A stretch of 64,000 nucleotides of DNA, from positions 13,408,849 through 13,472,848 of the forward strand of contig JAKZAP010000001.1 of the NCBI GenBank assembly GCA_023053575.1, in the 5' to 3' direction. The DNA is from Branchinecta lynchi (lineage: Eukaryota > Arthropoda > Branchiopoda > Anostraca > Branchinectidae). The first letter of the stretch is position 1; every line of letters starts with the position of its first letter. The notes below the pieces were generated by a model. That model was not told where the DNA came from, made no database searches, and worked only from the letters and a program-made list of their open reading frames with translations. The translations under genes and the position numbers were made by a program. Shown in pieces: positions 30,201 to 34,462 of the stretch.

Positions 30201-33028
30201 CATGAGGTCTTTGCAGATATCACGCTCCAGTAAGATCTGATCACCCGTCCAAAAGTTATAAATACCTCAGTGTTCCGGATTCCCCTACCTCCACTCCCCC
30301 CACGATGCTCGGATCGGGGGAAGTGACTGTTTCCAACTCAACCTTTTGCGGTCCGTGATATGCCTGCCAGATGCCGTCGTCCTAGCTTATGTGGAAGTGC
30401 CCGAACTAGCAAAAGCCGAACCATCCGACCGACGGCCGGACAGAAATTGCAATCGCTATCTGGCACTTGGCCGAAGGGTTGGCTAATAAAACGACAACGA
30501 ACAGTCCGCTGTACTATGAATTTCGAATAAAACGCAACTAAGGGTAGACCTTTGTATTCGATTCTTTCTAGCTTGCTCCTTTTCCGTTTGACTTGGTAAA
30601 AGCTGAATGCGAGAAATACGACAACGCTGAGCTCGTCTGGACTCAGGAAGAACACAAGAACCATGGAGCCTGGTCCTTCGTGAGGTCACGTATCGAAAAC
30701 GTGGAATCTGCCAACGGACGGCGCGTCAGGTAAAAACTTGTTATTAAAAGTTATTACGCCAGCTTTATACTAGAGGCGTATTCTCGCCGTTCCCCGAGGA
30801 CTCCTCGGAGAATCGAAGGGAACGGCGAGAATAGAGGGAGACGCGCTTAAGGAAAACAGCAAGAACACGGGGAATGCTTCCAAATGGAATTTGCTCGAAA
30901 AGAAAATATGCAGTTGACGAAAGTTATCTGGATCTACTTCGTTTTTCGTTTTGTTTATCCTGATAGTTTTAAATTAATTTTACATTACACCAACACCAAA
31001 AAAAATTTATTCCCCTCCGAATCTGAAAGGGAGTCCGTTTTGATGATGGCGATGATAATTGGAGCATTCCCCGTCCACGGGGACTTGCGAGAATACAAGG
31101 AGTGAGTCCCCGGGACGAACAAAAACGCGGGGACTCCTCAAGTGGAGTTCTCGCGGAACGACGAGAATACGCCCTAGGTTATTTCCATTTCCGTTGTGTC
31201 ATTGTCATCACGAACAAAAACGCGGGGACTCCTCAAGTGGAGTCCTCGCGGAACGACGAGAATACGCCCTAGGTTATTCCATTTCTGTTGTGTCGTTGGT
31301 CAGGCAGGAGTATTACAGTTGGTAGTATTTTAATAATAATAACTCACTTATTTCCTTAATTTGAGTTATTATTATTAAATTACTATTATTTGAGGGACGG
31401 TTTTAAATGTTACCAAGACTATTTCTGGATTCTTTCTAGGTGCAATGGAAATACCGTAGGCTAGATTAGTTTTGCGGCAAGGCGAAGGCTTGTGCAGGAA
31501 ATGCGCGTTTTCACGCCTGTTTGTGGATTTTTTAGAAGTAGCTGAGATCCCTTTAAAAATCTGCAGCTATGACATTCATGTAAAATGGTGTTTTGTTCCT
31601 TTAGCGTGGAGGAAAATAAAGCAGCTGCATTTTCAAGTATATTTTCATGGTTCTATGGAAGAGACAAACCGAAAATCACTTCCTACAGAGACGCCGAGAG
31701 AAGAGTTAGGTATGATGTCTGGTCTCGGTGTTCGTCGATGGCATGGGGTTCACGATAATATCCATGATTTCTAAGCTTGCTTTCACGAAAAAAAAATACT
31801 TAAATATTTGAAAAGAAGCTTTTACCTCCGGACTTACGTGCGTGGTTCTTGTGACTGTTGCTTTTAATCGCTCATTGGTTAACGAACCAAGCCTTGGTAT
31901 ATGGTTACGCTCACTAGTTGTAGACATGTTAAGTTAAGTCCTTTATCTTTTGCTTGCCCTTTTTCCGATTTGCTAAGAGCTTCCCCCTATCGTTTCTGGG
32001 TCATTTTCTTCCACACCAAATGAAAGGCGACGCGTAATGACAGCGTTGAGGGTTGAAGCTACATCGTACTAACCTTAATCTGCCTGTAGCATTACAATTA
32101 ATGCAATCCGCGTCTATCGGGAAGAGAAGACCAAACCTTGAGAACAACCCAACCACTAGCAGTATTCACAAATCTGTCACTAATTTAATACAGCTCTGTT
32201 CCGGCTTTCAGCAGAACTATAGAGCGTGTTCCACCCTCGTACCAATAGTAATTATTAGTTACTTAATCCGTTCCAACCTCACGAAAAGTTACTACTCTGA
32301 CGTTCTAACCTTCTCGAAATAGTAACTAATAGTAACTATTTGCTTGCCACGCTCGGGAGCGTGGTATATAAAAATAGAAAAATCGTTCCAGCCTTGACGA
32401 TAAAAAGGCATAATCTGTGACGTCATGCGTAGTAACTAAGGTAAGTAGGACGGAACACGCTCATAAAGGCCCACTGGGTTTTCCGAAAAAGGCGATAGGC
32501 GCCCAACACCGCGCGTCTTCGTTCAGAGCGGGACGGCGCGCTATGGCCTATACTTGTTGCGTTTTTGATCGAAGTTTGAGGTTACATTCAGACTGAAAGG
32601 TATCTGTTTAAATACCGTTCTTGATCGCCGGTCACAGTTTCTTTGTCCTTCGAACTCTGACCGTCGAACTTCGTGACCTAGCAAGTTCGAAGTTTGCTTG
32701 AATCGTCGACCGGGCAAGGATCGCCGGAGTTGTAAAACACTAATTTAGGAGACGGCGAACTTCGATGGCGTTCGAAAACGGAAATTAATCAACCGGCTAA
32801 GCCAACGGCGAATAAAACTTCGATCAAAAACGCAAACACTGTTTCTGGAATACTCTGTCTTATCCTTTCTGGATCTAACGGGACATCCCATGTATATGCT
32901 TAAGCGTGTTTTTACGTTCTTTCAGGTATGTCGGCCGCGTCAGCTCTGCGTCGCCAGCTACCGGCAGCAAAAACCAGCACTATAGAGAAATGAATGCCAT
33001 GCTAACAGATTCGACAACATTGAGTTGA
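34..33028 (+). CDS. OGDH: 2-oxoglutarate dehydrogenase E1 (alpha-ketoglutarate decarboxylase), C-terminal 614 residues, 12 exons
   Basis: E1o is the thiamine-diphosphate (ThDP) dependent decarboxylase of the mitochondrial 2-oxoglutarate dehydrogenase complex; it turns 2-oxoglutarate into a succinyl group for the E2 lipoyl arm in the TCA cycle. Exons are 34-214, 502-629, 1407-1559, 5224-5452, 8144-8294, 9366-9493, 10859-11037, 13352-13474, 14169-14332, 28079-28226, 30572-30729 and 32926-33028. All junctions are GT-AG, phases agree throughout, and the total (1,845 nt) is divisible by three. The reading begins just before the ThDP/Mg pocket (GDAAFSGQG ... NNQIGF) and runs through [73 protein letters not shown] and [10 protein letters not shown] to a TGA at 33026. 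The mitochondrial presequence and N-terminal E1 half are upstream of the window. No internal stop or broken splice site is seen. The gene is unusually stretched because introns 3, 4, 9, 10 and 11 carry transposons. OGDH is preferred to DHTKD1 because of close similarity throughout. Confidence 0.96.
502..629 (+). CDS. OGDH: OGDH visible exon 2
   Basis: Acceptor CTCTCTTACAG|AC. Joins the leftover G to give [20 protein letters not shown] and ends in HKDVVIDL before donor GTAAGT. It continues the thiamine-pyrophosphate domain of E1o. Confidence 0.95.
797..1205. repeat. Candidate inverted-repeat element in OGDH intron 2
   Basis: The intron has AAACCGCTTTTACATTGCCG at the left, and at the right a segment whose reverse complement starts AAAGCCGCTTTCACACTGACG. 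The interior is rich in short GCGT/ACGC words. This looks like a decayed MITE of about 0.4 kb. No clear target-site duplication was found. The rest of intron 2 (630-796, 1206-1406) shows nothing beyond a C-run near 667. Confidence 0.4.
1407..1559 (+). CDS. OGDH: OGDH visible exon 3
   Basis: Acceptor TTGTGTTTAG. Encodes [20 protein letters not shown] and ends AKEEIE before donor GTTAGC, a weaker GT donor. The residue after the first V is Ser, where Cys is usual in E1o ([10 protein letters not shown]). Confidence 0.94.
1560..2381. other. OGDH intron 3, upstream part: nothing recognised
   Basis: AT-rich intronic sequence with no gene or clear repeat, apart from a C-run near 2120. It leads into the LINE. 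Confidence 0.5.
2382..4966 (+). pseudogene. Non-LTR retrotransposon (LINE) ORF2, endonuclease/RT, inactivated
   Basis: A 662-codon reading frame starts with the second half of an APE-type endonuclease ([11 protein letters not shown]) and continues into reverse transcriptase, with [22 protein letters not shown] and catalytic YVDD near residue 614. A TAA at 4368-4370 interrupts it. The same frame continues immediately after the stop to about 4778, with the RT tail [18 protein letters not shown] and [14 protein letters not shown] frame change near 4740-4757 then leads to a last segment ending at 4966. The copy lacks an intact 5' end and cannot encode a full protein. It lies in the sense direction inside OGDH intron 3. 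The clade (Jockey/RTE/CR1 group) cannot be settled by eye. Confidence 0.9.
5121..5138 (+). terminator. LINE 3' tail: AATAAA plus TCTAA microsatellite
   Basis: AATAAA at 5121-5126 is followed by TCTAATCTAATC. This short pentanucleotide tail marks the 3' end of the LINE. The minus-strand LINE at 41.07 kb has the same type of tail, which suggests related elements. Confidence 0.7.
5224..5452 (+). CDS. OGDH: OGDH visible exon 4
   Basis: Acceptor TTTGTCCTAG. Encodes [31 protein letters not shown] and THIGKKMSS, ending in phase 1 before donor GTTATC. It follows directly on exon 3 although the intron between them holds a whole LINE. Confidence 0.95.
5453..6189. other. OGDH intron 4, upstream part
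   Basis: No gene seen. There is a short T-rich tract after the donor. A degenerate tandem duplication of roughly 43 bp lies at about 5690-5790, with repeated GTCCGAG...CTTGAAAAAGGC words. Confidence 0.45.
6190..7729 (-). repeat. Tandem-array repeat element R1, copy 1 (OGDH intron 4)
   Basis: A composite repeat: degenerate G/C-tract-rich units of about 300 bp (6230-7200, with recurring words for CTTCCAG.TGTGCTAGG and AATAGTC.CTTCCC) are followed by units of about 140 bp (7205-7640, with GGGTTTTGCTTACAAAT). It finishes at GCAAGTGCCATATAGGC and TAGCTCTTGT near 7700-7729. The same architecture in the opposite direction occurs at 28.46-30.48 kb and 59.85-62.15 kb, and partly at 34.46-35.0 kb. Orientation is given relative to the conserved ACAAGAGCTAGAAG end. 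No coding potential. Confidence 0.7.
6647..6987. mobile_element. hAT-like MITE, 341 bp, 8-bp TSD GATCCCGA
   Basis: The element is flanked by a perfect 8-bp direct repeat GATCCCGA (6639-6646 and 6988-6995). Its ends are CAGAGGCGTTACTAGCC and, in reverse complement, CAGGGGCGTCACGACTGG. The inside is made of short imperfect repeats around AAAATCGACT plus G-runs. An 8-bp TSD and CAGRGGCG ends are hallmarks of the hAT superfamily. It is non-coding, hence non-autonomous, and nested in repeat R1. A 314-bp relative in inverse orientation is at 40238-40551. Confidence 0.88.
7730..8143. other. OGDH intron 4, downstream part: nothing recognised
   Basis: Ordinary intronic sequence up to the exon 5 acceptor. 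No ORF, repeat or RNA gene identified. Confidence 0.5.
8144..8294 (+). CDS. OGDH: OGDH visible exon 5
   Basis: Acceptor TGTTTATTTAG. Encodes the [20 protein letters not shown] segment and [12 protein letters not shown], a signature of E1o. Donor GTATCT, phase 2. Confidence 0.95.
8295..9365. other. OGDH intron 5: nothing recognised
   Basis: About 1.07 kb without a supported gene or clear repeat. Confidence 0.5.
9366..9493 (+). CDS. OGDH: OGDH visible exon 6
   Basis: Acceptor TTTATTTTAG. Encodes [10 protein letters not shown] and [20 protein letters not shown]. The His-rich loop belongs to the active-site region of E1o. Donor GTGAGA, phase 1. Confidence 0.95.
9494..10858. other. OGDH intron 6: nothing recognised
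   Basis: About 1.36 kb of intronic sequence. No supported gene and no clear transposon ends. Confidence 0.5.
10859..11037 (+). CDS. OGDH: OGDH visible exon 7
   Basis: Acceptor TTTCTCCCTTAG. Encodes [35 protein letters not shown] and [10 protein letters not shown]. Donor GTGAGT, phase 0. Confidence 0.95.
11301..11532. repeat. Two-copy tandem duplication, about 116-bp unit (OGDH intron 7)
   Basis: AAATACACAA at 11301 recurs at 11417, and the following sequence matches imperfectly over the whole unit (ACCCTAGAA..GAACCAAGAGGATTTT, then TTTTGGCT and GCTGTTATTATA). The copies differ at many positions, so the duplication is old. The rest of intron 7 (11038-11300, 11533-13351) shows only AT-rich sequence, with no gene. 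Confidence 0.7.
13352..13474 (+). CDS. OGDH: OGDH visible exon 8
   Basis: Acceptor ATGTTCTAG. Encodes [20 protein letters not shown] and ends RQLHDINMI. Donor GTAAGT, phase 0. Confidence 0.94.
13475..14168. other. OGDH intron 8: nothing recognised
   Basis: About 0.7 kb of intron without recognisable features besides a T-run near 13657. Confidence 0.5.
14169..14332 (+). CDS. OGDH: OGDH visible exon 9
   Basis: Acceptor CCACTTTCTAG. Encodes [20 protein letters not shown] and [18 protein letters not shown], ending GTEFQ plus two bases of an Arg codon. Donor GTTAAA. The following intron is 13.7 kb because of the LTR retrotransposon. Confidence 0.95.
14333..14930. other. OGDH intron 9, upstream part: nothing recognised
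   Basis: Unremarkable intronic sequence between exon 9 and the MITE at 14931. Confidence 0.45.
14931..15235. mobile_element. MITE with GAGCGTGTTCCA ends, copy 1 (305 bp)
   Basis: The left end is GAGCGTGTTCCACCCTTC and the right end, reverse-complemented, is GAGCGTGTTCCATCCTAC. Inside are repeated AGTTACTA/TAGTAACT words and a CRE core TGACGTCA at 15191. A homologous 241-bp copy lies at 32222-32462. The flanks are AAT and TAT, so the 3-bp duplication is imperfect here. Confidence 0.8.
15365..15891 (+). repeat. 5' LTR
   Basis: Starts TGTTACGGATAG and ends CATCGGTTTA, not the usual ...CA. TATAAAG at 15849-15855 is the likely promoter TATA box, so transcripts would start near the LTR's 3' edge. 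It is identical in length and, by eye, in sequence to the 3' LTR. Confidence 0.95.
15849..15855 (+). promoter_or_regulatory. LTR TATA box
   Basis: TATAAAG 37 nt before the end of the 5' LTR. The 3' LTR has the same motif at 27998-28004, where it would point straight into OGDH exon 10. Confidence 0.5.
15893..15910 (+). promoter_or_regulatory. Probable primer-binding site
   Basis: TGGTGACGCGTCGTCTTT begins one base after the 5' LTR. It starts with TGG, as expected for pairing to a tRNA CCA end. I could not assign the tRNA. Confidence 0.6.
16017..17093 (+). CDS. gag: Gag polyprotein of the LTR retrotransposon (358 aa)
   Basis: This is the structural protein that forms the intracellular retrotransposon particle and packages its RNA. 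The N-terminal ~200 residues are a helical capsid-like region. A basic Arg/Ser-rich linker follows (about 205-285), then three CCHC zinc knuckles at residues 288-345 ([42 protein letters not shown]), the nucleocapsid RNA-binding motifs. It starts at ATG 16017, 125 nt after the LTR, and stops at TAA 17091. The pol frame overlaps its last codons in the -1 phase, so Gag is the default product and Gag-Pol arises by frameshift. The frame is intact with no premature stop. Confidence 0.95.
   Translation: MSVEDTAKMSLDTLCKIASQVSTFTGSEDVLIFLETLENLKFWDKSIQSDELIRLAFMKTTGHAANFLTSHAKFESFEDLKKALSSQFEHTSLRARLIHETLRLEDGEDPFPFFEKLKLKTLKLLGFDQVPSANEESFIGYSNLLKNLLLDSLSPTLGMRVVAKCPTDFEEATQILINDFRAREFAKAKSPHMLSAIASASVETKHSVTANVTSRNSMARDNMQDKHRDGTIYRRSSRPTFRRREPSQNDRLSNGASSYRDSSREKGGNKSAWEGHRGRSEVGSYKNCFNCNKTGHFARECRAPRTIRCYNCQRIGHMARQCRSQSVGFNPKKCFNCGKNGHFARECLVSENSSRLNL
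17075..22291 (+). CDS. pol: Pol polyprotein of the LTR retrotransposon (protease, RT, RNase H, integrase)
   Basis: The frame is open from 17075, after a stop at 17072, to the stop at 22291. The conventional count from a TTG at 17153 gives 1,712 residues, but there is no suitable ATG at the front, which fits translation by -1 frameshift from gag. In order: aspartic protease with DTG at residues 42-44 counted from 17153; reverse transcriptase with [15 protein letters not shown] and catalytic YLDD at 557-560; RNase H with FCDAS (Asp 709); integrase with an H-H-C-C zinc-binding region around 928-970, a core starting GIDLLGPL near 999, the second acid in LISDQGTEF and the Glu in [10 protein letters not shown]; and a GPY/F-type WVGPYRI near 1233. 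About 400 C-terminal residues are Pro/Ser/Glu-rich and probably disordered. All catalytic acids checked are present. Confidence 0.96.
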   Translation, partial: QPFKLVRGRALRHVSVNSDAHPVPAYLTKNMGGNFIASYFANCNGVNCNALPYFNASVCDIPVRALGDTGASISLISHDTFLQLPVLARSKIVKNHNDVSSATGHSMEIIGCISENVKIDEHEYFETFLISDKLKIPMILGYGFLKKYDLLVDAKNDKLIRRGGNGGEVRPVCKFSDPSANWVNLKGQREQNCCFTRSQSCSPQSIPCHPVGPVVNLPPPDYPCPLPHAENTCKKSEIGLVKTEVEAVKPPKRIHRLQLVSRTSVNAKTSKRCVLSTSRGPIDTDGIFLVSPTKEMNERFPDLVLPEQLVTTQDGMFQVFIENYSDKDIKIPLFYMANAEAWIADENICMSVTDSLKPTDVISGPGFLPDNEVDAFLKMFKLDHLAKNPVRKQKVEKLLTDNHDVFAKDDFDLGTCNIEPFVIDVGNAPPQKVRPYRIPVHLEPVAKAEIDRMLACKVIEPAASPWLAPLLLVGKKDGSYRAVTDFRRLNDVTVGDDFPLPHIAAILDKLHGKKIFSVLDCLSGYWQMEIDPESRKYTGFSAPGYQQFVYAKLAFGLKNAPAAYSRIMHRILKHLFDEGVAVYLDDVINASEDDDSHMALLIKVFTAFRKAGLKLKARKCDFFKEEVIFLGHRVDKNGVRPDPNKLSAVRNIAYPKDVSELRSCIGLFSYFRKFVPQFSAIASPLIKLTKKEVPFIFGDEEKKAFEQLRSKLLEEPILGLPDLGRSAKPMKIFCDASKKACGGFLTQEQGGRQKVLQYTSRTFNDAEVKHAAVEQETLAIIHCIRSFRPYLLGRKFIVASDHKPLQWLMKSTGKDLTGKWARMQMELQGYEFEITHIPGTQNVVADALSRLPTTIPTPAIMAVIPEADNQFSSKELRELQGKDGFSSAVRNYLKHGTGLPSQIETQVLREIENFVLDDGLLCYVYTPYQNCRRPDLRVVPVLPRSLIPEVLFDCHDSKISGHFGFLKTYERVRNRFYFRNMYNVVKQYVLCCLDCCQRKGLNYTPRAPLGTIPESSRPLDMVGIDLLGPLPVSSHGSKYIVVITDHFTKYIVLTAIADKTAKAVARAFVEHFVLIYGACERLISDQGTEFINAVFKGILELLDIKQLRTSAYHPMCNGAVERRNRDIANILSLYVKDRGHSDWEDQLCYVQFAMNTAFHESISDNPFYAMFLRDARFPTDTVINSRVYYNLDSDYKSEMITRQRTAYQMIRDNSDIARELQRFYYNRTENQKPLKVGDLVLLHTPPDARLRKLDKIRWVGPYRINAVLENGLNFKITRLSDGRVEIVHYNRLKTYIPRSLWERDVMQDELIIPPNFDEIPAPISSPAENPAGYKPESSRTGKTVTWWDSPLAGQKTIPDCDPPNLPSVIPNPLTEDMYDIGARDFAFRPESSVPGPESMDDFPKFRQLPLFHRPLTLQPYHTDQPNEHGDCKRRYSLGSEDLEWDDPYTETPVRRQGLGSSSSLESELLDDALMERELFTPRTVVRCSTPTFGEAPVLRQGITPSHDFYENLAGVGIPSLEAPNYRLEFESTVAQDPFSDPVGINDSLTGNNFPQASTRVDRSPDLSPVRPEEESPNQTVIETPQSRGGKVSRLPESEETSPQREGFGRGTLEETPGHSGLGSNFSDGVNDGVDRSGSMPELRGPFGELESDHSGSEDPIDLNSPPPILIRDRALSHPTVRSEALRLRTQAARRGAMQGVRFDLATRGTRQTSREVRRPNRLGYDKLGSPYLPESRRQ
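17081..17145 (+). promoter_or_regulatory. -1 programmed ribosomal frameshift signal between gag and pol
   Basis: The heptamer TTTAAAC lies at 17081-17087 in the gag phase T TTA AAC, four codons or less before the gag stop. After a 7-nt spacer a two-part stem can form: GGGAC (17095-17099) with GTCCC (17141-17145), and GCGCA (17100-17104) with TGCGC (17131-17135). There is a 5-nt bulge on the 3' side and a 26-nt loop. Slippage by -1 enters the pol frame, open from 17075. The heptamer and spacing match the established X XXY YYZ rule. Confidence 0.88.
22292..25014 (+). other. Long non-coding region after pol in the LTR element
   Basis: No supported gene on either strand over 2.7 kb. There is a small GATA-like simple repeat at about 24500-24525. 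A two-copy direct repeat of 73 bp follows at about 24733-24890. Such a gap between pol and the 3' LTR is large for a Ty3/gypsy element. Confidence 0.7.
24733..24890 (+). repeat. Two-copy direct repeat, 73-bp unit
   Basis: AGCTCCCGTGATTTGCGG starts at 24741 and again at 24814. Both are followed by TTTTAGCATCTGAT.TGCGTT and GAGGTGT.TTTAAATTT, with few differences. Confidence 0.85.
25077..25241 (+). CDS. Small accessory ORF of the LTR element (54 aa), speculative
   Basis: ATG at 25077 starts a 54-codon frame beginning [20 protein letters not shown] and ending at TAA 25239. It follows a good-looking acceptor (TTTTATATTACAG at about 25003-25015), so it could be the start of a spliced subgenomic transcript, as accessory genes of retroelements often are. 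No recognised domain, and it could be chance. Confidence 0.3.
   Translation: MEEQFVEHLLRSQSSLSNINLASGGKEETIGAPSVSRFRSHDADDLCPHQQKFD
25420..25975 (+). repeat. Degenerate tandem modules inside the accessory region
   Basis: Three related stretches contain CCATC.TTC.TAA.CATT followed by GTCGA.TTTTCA.CAGAAC.GCTG (about 25427, 25560 and 25872). The peptide they encode is conserved in different reading frames, so indels followed the duplications. Confidence 0.65.
25635..26105 (+). CDS. Accessory ORF of the LTR element (156 aa), unknown function
   Basis: The frame starts [20 protein letters not shown] at 25635 and stops at 26105. It is acidic and Pro-rich, with no signal peptide or transmembrane segment seen, so nothing supports an envelope-like protein. 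Residues around [18 protein letters not shown] recur upstream in another frame as [18 protein letters not shown] (25427-25480 area). The coding region therefore seems built of duplicated modules and was once longer. It occupies the place where some LTR elements carry a third gene. Function unknown, and the start codon is uncertain. Confidence 0.45.
   Translation: MNEDQHRPHTPPMPMEDGERAELPPNLEVAVDVFTYEAMPFSPAILPEEPRGDVVINPPTSIPSRSAPIPHPWMNGAVNQPSFISIPVEFSSEQLEAVLSSAPTEVIDGELFITIPLEVTVDQLNDIFMRPANARARQELMVRLYRFGIFHGSGCT
26190..26620 (+). repeat. Short AT-rich tandem repeats near the 3' end of the LTR element
   Basis: GGGCC.(C/G)AGGCCAC is repeated at about 26193 and 26274. Three degenerate units beginning GATAAAA(C/T)GA.ATAAAA.TAATTA follow at about 26397, 26473 and 26569. 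A TATATA run is at 26352-26366. No coding function seen. Confidence 0.65.
27021..27316 (+). repeat. Two tandem copies of a 148-bp unit before the 3' LTR
   Basis: ATGCTTCTATTTTATCAGTG starts at 27021 and again at 27169. The two 148-bp copies differ at only a handful of bases. They include GCATACTATGCCGGGGAGCA and end GGACAAAAGGAAGGGTAGAG. The high identity implies a recent duplication. Confidence 0.92.
27499..27513 (+). promoter_or_regulatory. Possible polypurine tract
   Basis: GAAAGGGATAACGAG directly before the 3' LTR is purine-rich and correctly placed to prime plus-strand synthesis. It is interrupted by TA and C, so the assignment is tentative. Confidence 0.45.
27514..28040 (+). repeat. 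3' LTR
   Basis: 527 bp, no difference from the 5' LTR noted. It ends at CATCGGTTTA, followed by the TSD TGTT (28041-28044) and then 34 further intron bases before OGDH exon 10. Confidence 0.95.
28079..28226 (+). CDS. OGDH: OGDH visible exon 10
   Basis: Acceptor ATTCTTACAG. Completes the Arg codon and encodes [29 protein letters not shown] and DIAISRIEQ. Donor GTGAGT. The acceptor has only 38 nt of original intron left between it and the upstream LTR, yet looks intact. Confidence 0.95.
28460..30480 (+). repeat. Tandem-array repeat element R1, copy 2 (OGDH intron 10)
   Basis: Begins near ACAAGAGCTACGAGCACTTG and runs through repeated C-tract-rich units (AAGTTTCATCG, TAGCACATCTGGAAGTA, AACTCGCGATAACCGGAATT, CTCCCCC). 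It ends near CTATCTGGCACTTGGCCG (about 30452-30475). A TAA microsatellite (29743-29766) is embedded. It fills almost all of intron 10, and the splice sites are outside it. Confidence 0.7.
30572..30729 (+). CDS. OGDH: OGDH visible exon 11
   Basis: Acceptor GATTCTTTCTAG. Encodes [28 protein letters not shown] and [11 protein letters not shown]. Donor GTAAAA, phase 2. Confidence 0.94.
30771..31273. mobile_element. GGCGTATTCTCG-ended MITE family, copy A
   Basis: Left end TAGAGGCGTATTCTCGCCGT. Right end GACGAGAATACGCCCTAG, which is its inverted counterpart. A palindromic GAGGACTCCTC segment sits just inside the ends. The right end is duplicated: a 95-bp unit starting ACGAACAAAAACGCGGGGAC occurs at 31115 and 31210, so there are two right termini (31177 and 31271). 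Related copies are at 34116 and 37423. Confidence 0.75.
31330..31376. repeat. AT-rich perfect hairpin in OGDH intron 11
   Basis: TAATAATAATAACTCA and TGAGTTATTATTATTA form a 16-bp perfect stem around a short loop (CTTATTTCCTTAATT). It may be a tiny palindromic element or simply a simple-repeat palindrome. Confidence 0.75.
31380..32221. other. OGDH intron 11, central part: nothing recognised
   Basis: No supported gene. Sequence between the hairpin and the MITE at 32222. Confidence 0.45.
32222..32462. mobile_element. MITE with GAGCGTGTTCCA ends, copy 2 (241 bp), TSD ATA
   Basis: Same ends and interior words as the element at 14931. Flanked by ATA on both sides (32219-32221, 32463-32465). It contains a CRE core TGACGTCA at 32418-32425. 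It is shorter than copy 1 through an internal deletion. The 3-bp TSD suggests a PIF/Harbinger-like or similar transposase donor. Confidence 0.82.
32557..32835. mobile_element. Candidate MITE with TTGCGTTTTTGATCGAAG inverted ends (279 bp)
   Basis: TTGCGTTTTTGATCGAAGTT at 32557 has its inverted match at 32816-32835. The interior carries more inverted GTTCGAAGTT/AACTTCGA words. No clear TSD. It lies in OGDH intron 11, about 90 nt before the last exon. Confidence 0.65.
32926..33028 (+). CDS. OGDH: OGDH terminal exon 12 with stop
   Basis: Acceptor ACGTTCTTTCAG. Encodes [20 protein letters not shown] and ends MLTDSTTLS before TGA at 33026. Family members usually have YAGR-APATG at this position and a short variable tail, so the tail here is lineage-specific. 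Confidence 0.92.
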
Positions 33029-33276
33029 AATATTTATCGTAGTATATTGTAGCTTCATCGAAAGTTGTACAAACCTTAACCGTTTATGTTACTTTTGTCG
33101 AACGAACTCTGTTAGGCCCGGTGGTATTATCGTTATATGCGGGGAGGGGTTTGAACGTTATCAAGTGCGGAATGAATTCGGTATGCCGTTTAACCTAGAC
33201 CTTCAGAAATCATCAGAACCTTCATCATTTTCTTCAAATATTGTAAGATATGATAAAAATTTTTTGTGAAAAGTGG

Positions 33277-33282
33277 AATAAA
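33277..33282 (+). terminator. OGDH: Probable OGDH polyadenylation signal
   Basis: A canonical AATAAA lies 249 nt after the OGDH stop codon, in an otherwise repeat-free 3' UTR. No earlier canonical AATAAA was noticed after the stop. Confidence 0.6.
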
Positions 33283-34115
33283 GGTACGATCTAAGAGAAA
33301 GTTTTTCGTGGACCTGTTACATTGCCGATCCTAGACAGCAGTCTTCTGCTAGAAAGAATTTGAACGAGGTTTAAAAACTTTCGCAGAGAGTGAGTGATGC
33401 AGTAAGTCTTATCTAAGTTGAGCTAGTAAAAAACAGAAGGACAGATCGACAGACATGATGCTCGCATATTATATGTATATTATAAATCGATTCAAGTATC
33501 TCACAACTGTATCACTTAAAGCGTTAACAGACAACTTTACTAATAAAAAAGAACAAAGACTTAACATAATAACAATACGGTTACTGCTTTCGATCGACAT
33601 TTTATTTTATCAACCGGTATATGTCGCCGAGGCTTGTAATTGGTTTAATCTCGTGGGTGCACGTGAAGCTCCCGTGAAGTATCCCAATGAACTTCATAGA
33701 CAAGGCGACAACCCATGAGATCTAGCTCTCACACTTGTTTCAGAATACGAGTCCCGGGTCTCTCAACAAAACACTGTGAAGATAATAGGCGTTTTTCCGC
33801 AGTCCATTGGTACGCCAACTACAAGTGTTTGTCGCTCGACATAATCATATTCCAGACACTCGACCATGAATTTTGCCGCAAAATTGGAATTTCCCGACAA
33901 AATCGAGCAACAAAATGGAAAACCACCTCAAACTCTTATTTGTCGAATTCCAGCCACTAAATCCTTGTTGGTCGAGGGAAAACGCTTCTGGTCCGCAGAA
34001 ACACATTTTTCGAGCACAGGCAACTTTAAGAAACAGCGGGAAAACGTCTTATGTTTGAACTTGTGCGCTAAACTCAAGTAAACATCAATAGTATCTCACG
34101 GTTCTTCTGATTACT
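33283..34115. other. Region after OGDH: nothing recognised
   Basis: Non-repetitive sequence downstream of the polyadenylation signal. The short ORFs present show no family resemblance. Confidence 0.45.
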
Positions 34116-34462
34116 ATAGGCGTATTCTCGCCGGTCCCTGAGGACTCGTCCGGGAATCAAGGGGAACGGCGAGAATAGAGGCAAAGGAGAAACAGAGAGG
34201 AAAAAACAGCGAGAACACGGGGAATGCTTCCAAAATGGATTTTGTTCGAAACAAAAATATACAGTTGCCGAGATTAGTCCGGATCCACTTTATATTTCGT
34301 TTTTATTATTTTAATTTAATTTAATTTAATTATTTTAATTAATTTTACATTGCACCAACACTAGCAAAAAATGATTTCCCTCCGAATCTGAATGGTGATG
34401 GTGATGAAAATTGGAGCTTTACCCGCCCGTGGAGACTCGCGAGAATACTTGGAATGAGTCCC
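34116..34462. mobile_element. GGCGTATTCTCG-ended MITE family, copy B (truncated)
   Basis: Left end TATAGGCGTATTCTCGCCGG. The interior matches copy A (AACACGGGGAATGCTTCCAAA, ATTGGAGC, GACTCGCGAGAATAC). A TTTAA microsatellite is embedded at about 34308-34340. The right terminus is missing; repeat R1 copy 3 begins there. Confidence 0.7.
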
